NCBI GenBank assembly: GCA_947462525.1
Contig: CANHPK010000127.1
Span: 1 to 5,661, forward strand
Length of the DNA: 5,661 nt
Reading direction: 5' to 3'
DNA from: Roseiflexaceae bacterium
Lineage (GTDB): Bacteria > Chloroflexota > Chloroflexia > Chloroflexales > Roseiflexaceae
Position numbers and translations under genes: made by a program. Position 1 is the stretch's first letter. The number at the start of each line of letters is the position of its first letter. Shown here piece by piece: positions 1 to 5,259 of the stretch. The notes under the pieces were generated by a model that saw only the letters and a program-made list of their open reading frames with translations, had not been told where the DNA came from and ran no database searches.

Positions 1-162
1 ATTAACCGCATCTCGTTTGGCTGGACCTTGCAGTTCGCCATGCAACCCGAGATTTATCTCCAGGCTGGACTAACGGCGATTGTCGCTGCCGTACTGGCAG
101 GGATTTACCCGGCATGGCGCATCGCACGGGTCTCCCCGGCTGTTGCATTGCGAGAGGAATAA
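1..162 (+). CDS. FtsX-type ABC transporter permease, C-terminal end (partial)
   Basis: The frame is open from the first base to TAA at 160-162, giving the last 53 residues of a protein whose start lies left of the window. The fragment contains a hydrophobic helix (about residues 23-38, QAGLTAIVAAVLAGIYPA) and ends in YPAWRIARVSPAVALREE. The P-A-x-R-I-A-R-x-S-P-A-x-A-L-R-E pattern after the last membrane helix is the usual ending of FtsX/MacB/LolC-family permeases, which move lipids, lipoproteins or peptides or act as mechanotransmitters in the cell membrane. The next gene, an AttH-like lipoprotein, starts two bases after the stop. This fits the known clustering of AttH proteins with FtsX-like permeases and an ATPase. 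The substrate cannot be read from the fragment, and the ATPase is not in the window. The family call is firm; subfamily is open. Confidence 0.88.
   Translation: MNRISFGWTLQFAMQPEIYLQAGLTAIVAAVLAGIYPAWRIARVSPAVALREE
152..157 (+). promoter_or_regulatory. Ribosome binding site of the AttH-like gene
   Basis: AGAGGA lies 7 bases before ATG 165 and inside the last codons of the permease gene. It decides the start: an in-frame ATG at 114 would overlap the permease by 49 bases, has no comparable site, and would add 17 residues before the basic n-region of the signal peptide. Confidence 0.7.
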
Positions 163-164
163 GC

Positions 165-1352
165 ATGGACACGTATCGTTACGCCACTCTTTGGCGACGG
201 GTGTTGGTCTTGTGGTGTTGTGTGTGGGCAGTTGGATTGTCCGCGTGCACCATAGCCCCTGCATCGACGACCGCTGTTCCTTCACCTGCACAGATATCGG
301 TCGCTGAGGGGATGGCGCGTACCGATACCACGGGCTATCTGCGTGCCGAAGAAGTACGTGAATTTGCATTCCCTGCCGACCACGGACCGCATCCAGAGTA
401 CGCGGTCGAATGGTGGTATTACACCGGTAATCTGACCGATGCACAGGGGAACGATTACGGCTATCAATTTACCCTGTTCCGCACTGGACTGCCACGCACT
501 GATGCGCCGCAAGGCGGCTCGCAATGGCGTTCTGATGCGGTATACATGGCCCATCTCGCGCTCAGTGATGGTGCACGGCAACGGTTCGTTGCACGCGAAC
601 GCTTCAATCGTGGAGCGTTAGGGCTCGCTGGCGCCCAAGCAGCGCCGTTCCAGGTATGGCTCGATGACTGGTCTGTGACTAGTGTTGACGCCGGTACCAC
701 GCAGATGCGCATCCAGGCACAGGACGGCGACATAGCCCTCGATGTCACCCTCGATGCGACGGGTCCCATCGTCTTGCAAGGGGATCGCGGGCTGTCACAA
801 AAGTCCGCCGCGAAAGGGAACGCATCCTATTATTACTCACTGCCACGGATGGCCACCACGGGGACGCTGCGTATCGGCGACACCGATGTCGCGGTCAGCG
901 GCACGAGCTGGATGGACCGCGAATGGAGCACCAGTGCACTCGGCACGGACCAAGTGGGCTGGGATTGGTTTGCCTTGCATCTCGACGACGGCAGCGACAT
1001 CATGCTCTATCAGTTGCGCAACCGCGATGGGTCGACCGACCCGTTCAGCGGTGGGTCGGTACGCAATCGTGACGGCACGGTTACGCGCTTGGCGGCATCG
1101 GATATCCGCTGGACCCCCCAAGGCGTATGGACGAGCCCACATACCGGAGCACCATACCCCGCCGCGTGGGATATCGAGCTCATCCCTCTTGGACTCTCGC
1201 TGATGGTAACGCCACTGATTGCGGATCAAGAACTGCAGGTGACCGTCCGGTACTGGGAAGGTGCAGTGCGCGTCGATGCACGCCGCGCGGGGAGCTCACT
1301 CAGCGGCACTGGCTATCTCGAAATGACTGGATACGCAGACATGCCGCGTTGA
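165..1352 (+). CDS. AttH/CrtC-family lipocalin-like lipoprotein
   Basis: This is a 395-residue protein starting at ATG 165. Residues 1-28 form a lipoprotein signal peptide: a basic start (R5, R11, R12), a hydrophobic stretch, and lipobox L-S-A-C with C28 as the lipidated residue. A Ser/Thr/Pro-rich linker follows. The first lipocalin-like domain opens with EWWYYTGNL (82-90) and GYQFTLFR (99-106), the hallmark of the AttH/CrtC superfamily. The second domain begins near GTSWMDREW (246-254), another conserved block, and continues through GWDWFALHLDDG to a beta-rich C terminus. Length and two-domain order match full-length family members. Known relatives include carotenoid 1,2-hydratase CrtC and the Agrobacterium AttH protein encoded beside ABC transporter genes. 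The permease gene just upstream and the lipid anchor favour the AttH-like role, an extracytoplasmic lipid-related protein tied to the transporter. I infer that carotenoid hydration is unlikely here. Family is sure; reaction and ligand are unknown. Confidence 0.9.
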   Translation: MDTYRYATLWRRVLVLWCCVWAVGLSACTIAPASTTAVPSPAQISVAEGMARTDTTGYLRAEEVREFAFPADHGPHPEYAVEWWYYTGNLTDAQGNDYGYQFTLFRTGLPRTDAPQGGSQWRSDAVYMAHLALSDGARQRFVARERFNRGALGLAGAQAAPFQVWLDDWSVTSVDAGTTQMRIQAQDGDIALDVTLDATGPIVLQGDRGLSQKSAAKGNASYYYSLPRMATTGTLRIGDTDVAVSGTSWMDREWSTSALGTDQVGWDWFALHLDDGSDIMLYQLRNRDGSTDPFSGGSVRNRDGTVTRLAASDIRWTPQGVWTSPHTGAPYPAAWDIELIPLGLSLMVTPLIADQELQVTVRYWEGAVRVDARRAGSSLSGTGYLEMTGYADMPR

Positions 1353-1365
1353 GCGGCTTCTATAT

Positions 1366-3159
1366 ATGAGATTTATTGTGCGTCGCATACATGTTTCGCC
1401 GTTTCAACGGTCACTGTTGTTGGCTTGCTTCGTGTTGACGTGTGCATGGCTCATTGGAGTCTTTGCCCAACGGCCACTCACCACGTATGTCATGGCAGAC
1501 CGGAGCAGTGCACCACACATCACGGGATTCTACGCACCCGAGGAAGCGTCCGACGGTACAACCTACCGATGGACGTCGGGTCTTGCCGTCATTCGTGCCG
1601 TCGGGCTCGTTCCCGACCCCGAGGCAATCTGGTATGTGACCGTCGCAGCCTCTACACACCTCATACAGATGCAGTTCGACACGTTGGCGGTCGCACATCA
1701 GGATGAACGCCGCTATGCATTCCTATCGCGTCCCACGCGCTGGAACGGGGTGCAGTCGATGCGTATCGGGACGACGACATTCACCGATCCGGCCGAAGCG
1801 CGTGAGCTCGGGGTGCGCGTCATCAGCGCGAGTCTGTCGCATGTATGGCAGCCCTTCCCTGCGGTCCTGTGGGTGTCTTCGGTAGCGCTCCTTTCTCTCA
1901 TGGCAGCATTGACCGCATGGCTCCTTGGCTGGGGATGGCGAGGAGTCCTGATAGCATGCGTCCTGATGTTGCTCATGGCAACACTCATGCAGTGGACCAA
2001 CCCACGTGCCGCCGGGTTGTGGGTACGCAACCTTGCAGGGGTGTCGATCATCGTCCCGATCGCCGTATGGCTGTTGCGGCGTTGGTTCCCCGTAGTCCTG
2101 CTGACGGGATGGGCGAGCGTGCTTCTGCTGCGGTTATGGGGTATTCGGGCACCTTCGTTTGAGGGGCATGATTATGCAATCCATCTGCGGAGGTTGAGCG
2201 ATTTCCGCACGGGGATTTGGACCATGAGCGCACATCCGTACGAATTCGGACGACGCCAATCGGTCATCTTGCCGCTGTTCTACCGTGTTTCCGATGCGCT
2301 CGCAGAGGTGCTCGGCACGCACCTTGCCATGCACCTCATGATCGTTTGTGCCGAGACGTCGATTGCGCTCCTCGTCTGGCTCTTGCTCAGGCGGGTGTCG
2401 TTCCCGCCCCGGGCAGCGCTGCTCGGTGCGTTCCTCGTGTTGCTGATGCCGTTGTCGTCGAGTGTGTTGTACTGGGCGTTTATGCAGCAAATCAGCGCGC
2501 ACGTGCTGACCTTTGCGATTGCCTACTTGACAATTCGGGGTACCACAAAATCTGCTTGGTTGGCAGCAGTGCTCCTCGCGGTGGTGGCGATGACCCACAT
2601 CGGCGAGACGTTCATTGCGGCCGTCTGGTATGGCGCGTTGCGTCTGGCCGAACCAGACCGATTCCGTCCGCAGTGGTGGTGGCGCTCGCTCCCAGTCGTC
2701 GTGGCAGGGGTTGCCGTACTGCCGTTGTATCTGACATTTCTCGGGAACGTCGGCGCAAGTGGGAGCGCTCTCATCCAACCCATCAGCCCAGCAATCCTGG
2801 CACAGCTGGGGGTCGCATTCACGGTCGGCCTGGCACCAGTGCCCATCGGTGCCGCGTTGATAGCGCTAGCCGTGCTGGTGTGGCAACGGCCTCGTGTGGC
2901 CATTCCATGGCTCGCCGTGGTCGCGGTGTTTGCCGCCGTCGAGGCACTGACGCGTGCCCAAGTCCGCTATTTGTACACGGGTGCGCCGTTGATTGCAGTT
3001 GCAGTGGGCTGGTGCATCCAGCGCGTCTGGCGCTATGGCTGGGCGGGGCGACTGCTGGTGTTGCTTGTCGTCACGTATATCGCATGGGTCAGCAGTGCGC
3101 TCTGGATAGACGCGGTCATGGGCTGGCAGAAACCACGCATTGATGGGCTTACCCACTAG
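1366..3159 (+). CDS. Multi-spanning membrane protein, GT-C glycosyltransferase-like
   Basis: This 597-residue protein has a signal-anchor helix (about 16-34), then an extracytoplasmic segment of about 125 residues (36-163), then 11 to 13 further hydrophobic segments to the C terminus. The soluble segment contains GFYAPEE (54-60) and YRWT (67-70) followed by alternating beta-type sequence; I recall similar domains ahead of membrane cores in Chloroflexota glycosyltransferase-like proteins. After the first core helices comes a polar loop, FEGHDYAIHLRRL (265-277), placed where GT-C enzymes such as GT39 or GT83 carry their catalytic acidic loop; E266 and D269 are candidates. A T-H-I-G-E-T motif sits in a later helix. 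If GT-C, it would move a sugar from a polyprenyl-phosphate carrier to an envelope acceptor, but no subfamily signature is clear. The start lies 13 bases after the AttH-like stop, with only a weak GAGCGG nearby, so coupled translation is likely. ATG 1366 is kept because later starts would lose the first helix. Confidence 0.7.
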   Translation: MRFIVRRIHVSPFQRSLLLACFVLTCAWLIGVFAQRPLTTYVMADRSSAPHITGFYAPEEASDGTTYRWTSGLAVIRAVGLVPDPEAIWYVTVAASTHLIQMQFDTLAVAHQDERRYAFLSRPTRWNGVQSMRIGTTTFTDPAEARELGVRVISASLSHVWQPFPAVLWVSSVALLSLMAALTAWLLGWGWRGVLIACVLMLLMATLMQWTNPRAAGLWVRNLAGVSIIVPIAVWLLRRWFPVVLLTGWASVLLLRLWGIRAPSFEGHDYAIHLRRLSDFRTGIWTMSAHPYEFGRRQSVILPLFYRVSDALAEVLGTHLAMHLMIVCAETSIALLVWLLLRRVSFPPRAALLGAFLVLLMPLSSSVLYWAFMQQISAHVLTFAIAYLTIRGTTKSAWLAAVLLAVVAMTHIGETFIAAVWYGALRLAEPDRFRPQWWWRSLPVVVAGVAVLPLYLTFLGNVGASGSALIQPISPAILAQLGVAFTVGLAPVPIGAALIALAVLVWQRPRVAIPWLAVVAVFAAVEALTRAQVRYLYTGAPLIAVAVGWCIQRVWRYGWAGRLLVLLVVTYIAWVSSALWIDAVMGWQKPRIDGLTH

Positions 3160-3947
3160 CTCCGGGGCGCCCGCTCTGCGGCTTTGCGTAACGCCGCGGC
3201 AAACGGCGAATCGTCTTGCGCGCCTTCGTCGGCATCGTGCGATGTGTAGCCGGGGGTGATAGGTGGTTCCTCGTCGTCGTCGCGCGGATCGTCGAGTTCG
3301 TCGCTCCAGTCGAGATGGAGCGCATCTGCACCAGCGCCGGCAAGGTGCACGATATCTGCGATGGCCATCGTGACGACCGCCGTCGCTTCATCGAGACGTG
3401 GGTGGTACTGGTCGTGCGCGTAGAACGGCACCTCGGGGTGATCGCGCTGATAGTCTGCCAACGTGCCGGGAGGGTTAATGGGGGCGTCTGCAGTTGCCAT
3501 CAAGGCAGCGACCTCGGCTGCCGTGATGATCCCTGTATCGACCAGGATGAGGGTACATGCGACATGCGGGATAATCCGTTTGAGGATGGTGCGTGTCTCG
3601 TTCAGTTGCCGTAACCCGCGCGTGATGCTCCGCAATTGCCCGCTGGCTTTGACTTCGTAGACATGGATGTGGGTTGCGTCTGGGTACTGTACGGCATCGA
3701 GCTCCCGATATTTGCGGATGAGTTGTGTCCCTGTGCGCTCGTCGTATTCGACATACCGATTGTCCGACAATGGGTGAAACTGCGTCAACCAGCCGCGTAC
3801 CACGTCTTCGGCTTCGGATCCAAACAGCGAACGATGCGTGGCCGGCCGGATGGCTTTGTGATTGGCTTTGGTCGCCATCAGCGCCGAAATATAGGCACGA
3901 TATTGGGGGTCATCGATGTCATGCAGACGGACTCGGTGATAACGCAT
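3156..3947 (-). CDS. PD-(D/E)XK nuclease-fold protein, uncharacterised
   Basis: A 263-residue leftward protein. The likely catalytic core is E45/E47 in an N-terminal helix (SEAEDVVRGWL), D84 in YRELDAV, and E98-V-K100 in HVYEVKAS, followed by Q114 in RGLRQLNETR. The order helix-E, ELD, ExK, Q is that of PD-(D/E)XK phosphodiesterases, which cut or process DNA or RNA with metal ions. Residues about 125-137 (IIPHVACTLILVD) look like the next core strand. Residues 213-246 are very acidic, with a D/E-dense stretch at 216-227, and the tail (253-262) is basic. ATG 3947 is chosen because GGAGAAGGA lies 6 bases upstream; ATG 3968 and TTG 3971 are in frame but place that site inside the gene. The stop overlaps the stop of the convergent membrane-protein gene. 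I do not recognise the subfamily. A restriction, repair or Cas4-like role is possible, but no methylase, helicase or Cas partner is visible, so the target is unknown. Confidence 0.72.
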   Translation of the reverse strand: MRYHRVRLHDIDDPQYRAYISALMATKANHKAIRPATHRSLFGSEAEDVVRGWLTQFHPLSDNRYVEYDERTGTQLIRKYRELDAVQYPDATHIHVYEVKASGQLRSITRGLRQLNETRTILKRIIPHVACTLILVDTGIITAAEVAALMATADAPINPPGTLADYQRDHPEVPFYAHDQYHPRLDEATAVVTMAIADIVHLAGAGADALHLDWSDELDDPRDDDEEPPITPGYTSHDADEGAQDDSPFAAALRKAAERAPRS

Positions 3948-3953
3948 CGGTAT

Positions 3954-3962
3954 TCCTTCTCC
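3954..3962 (-). promoter_or_regulatory. Ribosome binding site of the nuclease-fold gene
   Basis: On the minus strand this reads GGAGAAGGA, ending 6 bases before ATG 3947. It is strong and well spaced, and it selects ATG 3947 over the in-frame upstream starts at 3968 and 3971. Confidence 0.8.
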
Positions 3963-3981
3963 ATGCATCAAATTGTGGGGA

Positions 3982-4000
3982 GTGTACGTTACACGAACGT
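3982..4000. repeat. Two overlapping short inverted repeats (candidate operator)
   Basis: GTGTA-CGT-TACAC (3982-3994) is a perfect 5-base inverted repeat with a 3-base spacer. It overlaps ACGTT-ACACG-AACGT (3986-4000), a second perfect 5-base inverted repeat. The pair lies just downstream of the proposed start point of leftward transcription. Perfect 5-base arms can arise by chance, so operator function is an inference. Confidence 0.35.
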
Positions 4001-4009
4001 CAGTATCCT

Positions 4010-4039
4010 ATCATACCGGTGTAATGGTCAGACTGTTAC
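4010..4039 (-). promoter_or_regulatory. Candidate leftward promoter for the nuclease-fold gene
   Basis: Read on the minus strand, TATGAT (plus-strand bases 4010-4015) is five of six to the consensus -10. GTAACA (4034-4039) matches four of six bases of the -35 consensus at an 18-base spacer. Transcription would begin near 4003, giving a leader of about 55 bases before ATG 3947. Based only on consensus matching. Confidence 0.4.
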
Positions 4040-4040
4040 A
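4020..4040. repeat. TGTAA...TTACA inverted repeat
   Basis: TGTAA (4020-4024) and TTACA (4036-4040) form a perfect 5-base inverted repeat with an 11-base spacer, a half-site spacing suited to a dimeric regulator. The TGTA/TACA half-sites also occur in the 3982-3994 repeat. It overlaps the candidate leftward -35 and the candidate rightward -10, so a bound protein could affect both genes. Confidence 0.3.
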
Positions 4041-4047
4041 ATACAAT
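4037..4047 (+). promoter_or_regulatory. Candidate rightward -10 elements for the DUF3048 gene
   Basis: TACAAT occurs twice in overlap (4037-4042 and 4042-4047), each five of six to the -10 consensus. No good -35 lies 16-18 bases upstream; GTGTAA at 4019-4024 matches three of six for the second copy. If used, transcription would start around 4050-4055, leaving a leader of about 25 bases that includes the Shine-Dalgarno site. Confidence 0.35.
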
Positions 4048-4062
4048 GACAAGAAAATAATC

Positions 4063-4068
4063 AAGGAG
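4063..4068 (+). promoter_or_regulatory. Ribosome binding site of the DUF3048 lipoprotein gene
   Basis: AAGGAG ends 9 bases before ATG 4078. It fixes the start there. The longer in-frame reading from 3973 would add 35 residues ahead of the signal peptide and has no such site. Confidence 0.8.
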
Positions 4069-4077
4069 TTCTGGTTT

Positions 4078-5190
4078 ATGTACCGCGCTTCACCCAAAAT
4101 TGCCACCGGATTGAGCGTCATGGCGTTGTTTTTGACGAGTTGTGTTTCGTCAGCACTCGGTATCGCCACACCCGTTCCAACAGCCGTGGTCGAGCCCGCC
4201 ACTGCGACACCCATGGTCGTGCCAACGGCTATCGTAGAACCGACCGTCATCCCGACTGTTACCCCGATTACCATGCCCGAGGACCTGACCGTGGTCCCAT
4301 TGGTGCGTGGCCAGGTGACCGGCCGTCCGTTTGCCATGATGATCGACAATCACCCCGATGCATACCCGCAGTCGGGCTTAAATCGTGCATCCATCGTCTT
4401 CGAAGCACTGGCCGAATACGGCATCACGCGCTATTTGGCCATCTTTCCTCCTGAGTTGGCAATGGACAATCGCCAACTCGGGCCGGTACGGAGCGCCCGT
4501 CACTACTTCGTGCAGTGGGCCATGGGTATGGGTGCCATTTATGGCCATGCAGGGGGATCCCCAGCAGGCCTCGAACTCGCCGAAAGCACGACCGAAATCA
4601 TCAACGTCGACGCCCTGCGCGACGATACCTCGGTGTACTTCTACCGGGTCGAGACCGCCGAGCGCTTTGCTCCCCACAACCTCTATACCAATGGCGCTAT
4701 CATGCGGCAATACGTCGAAACCGAAAAACTCACCCCGACCCGCACGGATGTCGGCTATCAGTACGCACTTCCTCTGCCCCCCGAGCAGCGCGGCCCCAAC
4801 GCGTCGATCGATTATTTCTTCCTCTATGACGATCAGCCCGTCGGCTGGACCTACGATGCAGCCACCAACCTGTACGCACGGACCCGCTACGGCAAGCCTG
4901 CGGTCGACGACGTAACCCAGATGCAGTTGACGACCCAAAATGTCGTCGTCATCCAAGTCAAAGAAGCGCCCATCGAAGGTGACCCCAAGGCACGGATCGA
5001 CCAACAGGTCATCGGGTCGGGTAATGGGGTGTTCTTCCATGACGGGTTGCGTGTCGATATTACCTGGGAAAAGAAAACTGCCGAAGCACCATTGCTCTTC
5101 TATACCGCCGACGGCGCTGAGGTGCAATTCACTGCTGGCCAGATTTGGATTTCGGCGGTTCCTGACTTGGCCAACATCAGCCAATCGTAG
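4078..5190 (+). CDS. DUF3048 (YerB-type) lipoprotein
   Basis: A 370-residue protein. Residues 1-22 are a lipoprotein signal peptide: R3 and K7, a hydrophobic stretch, and lipobox L-T-S-C with C22 lipidated. Residues about 30-67 are a Thr/Pro/Val/Glu linker in which a V-P-T-A-V/I-V-E-P unit occurs twice (33-40 and 48-55). The N-terminal DUF3048 domain follows with its typical blocks: MIDNHPDAYPQSGL (88-101), EALAEYGITRYLAIF (109-123), GPVRSAR (135-141), GHAGGSP (156-162) and APHNLYTNG (198-206). Residues from about 240 match the position of the DUF3048 C-terminal domain, and length agrees with Bacillus YerB-like proteins. The biochemical role of this family is not established as far as I know; the anchor places it outside the cell membrane. 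It appears to be a single-gene unit with its own start signals and a strong terminator, divergent from the nuclease-fold gene. The family call is secure. Confidence 0.92.
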   Translation: MYRASPKIATGLSVMALFLTSCVSSALGIATPVPTAVVEPATATPMVVPTAIVEPTVIPTVTPITMPEDLTVVPLVRGQVTGRPFAMMIDNHPDAYPQSGLNRASIVFEALAEYGITRYLAIFPPELAMDNRQLGPVRSARHYFVQWAMGMGAIYGHAGGSPAGLELAESTTEIINVDALRDDTSVYFYRVETAERFAPHNLYTNGAIMRQYVETEKLTPTRTDVGYQYALPLPPEQRGPNASIDYFFLYDDQPVGWTYDAATNLYARTRYGKPAVDDVTQMQLTTQNVVVIQVKEAPIEGDPKARIDQQVIGSGNGVFFHDGLRVDITWEKKTAEAPLLFYTADGAEVQFTAGQIWISAVPDLANISQS

Positions 5191-5204
5191 CCTACCGCAC
5201 GACA

Positions 5205-5241
5205 CACCCCCCGCTGGGAAACCAGCTGGGGGGTGATTTTT
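5205..5241 (+). terminator. Rho-independent terminator of the DUF3048 gene
   Basis: The left arm (5205-5217) and right arm (5222-5235) pair over 13 base pairs with one bulged T (5227) and a GAAA tetraloop (5218-5221). It includes six consecutive C-G pairs and is followed by A and then five T (5237-5241). It lies 14 bases after the stop at 5190, between convergent genes. On the minus strand the hairpin is not followed by a T run, so its effect on leftward recR transcription is likely weaker. An outer inverted repeat, ACGACACA (5199-5206) and TGTGTCGT (5241-5248), encloses it. Confidence 0.92.
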
Positions 5242-5259
5242 GTGTCGTCCGCCGTCCGG

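Larger units (their letters stand above)
3948..4077. promoter_or_regulatory. Divergent intergenic region between nuclease-fold and DUF3048 genes
   Basis: These 130 bases separate two divergent starts and are visibly richer in A and T than the genes around them. They hold both Shine-Dalgarno sites, at least one plausible promoter in each direction, and several short inverted repeats (listed separately). In-frame extensions of both genes into this region (TTG 3971 leftward; from 3973 rightward) exist but lack Shine-Dalgarno support. The region is therefore best read as non-coding control DNA. Confidence 0.7.

Noticed and set aside
114..164. Upstream ATG start for the AttH-like lipoprotein
   Set aside because: It overlaps the permease gene, lacks a good Shine-Dalgarno site, and would put 17 residues before a complete signal peptide.
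2134..2778. 214-codon minus-strand frame inside the GT-C-like gene
   Set aside because: The product is rich in His, Arg, Gln and Glu with no motif, as expected for the reverse of hydrophobic codons.
2217..3143. 308-codon plus-strand frame inside the GT-C-like gene
   Set aside because: Its product is Arg/Cys/Ala-rich with no domain pattern, while the main frame gives coherent membrane helices across the same bases.
3164..3203. GGGCGCCC (3165-3172) and nearby CCGC-TCT-GCGG and GCCGCGGC palindromes as terminators
   Set aside because: The stems are short, lack a following T run, and lie inside the coding sequence of the nuclease-fold gene.
3986..4000. CGAACGT as a LexA (SOS) box upstream of the nuclease-fold gene
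   Set aside because: Only one half-site resembles the Gram-positive-type box; the partner GTTCG half at the right spacing is missing.
3636..4049. Plus-strand frame antisense to the start of the nuclease-fold gene
   Set aside because: It covers the ELD and ExK coding region in antisense, has no ribosome binding site, and shows no recognisable protein features.
3973..4077. Upstream in-frame extension of the DUF3048 gene
   Set aside because: The added 35 residues cover the intergenic control region and precede a complete signal peptide; AAGGAG at 4063-4068 supports ATG 4078.
4378..5205. Long open frame (275 codons) antisense to the DUF3048 gene
   Set aside because: It lies entirely opposite a gene with clear conserved blocks, has no recognisable motif, and would run through the terminator side of that gene. 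Long antisense frames are expected in GC-rich coding DNA.
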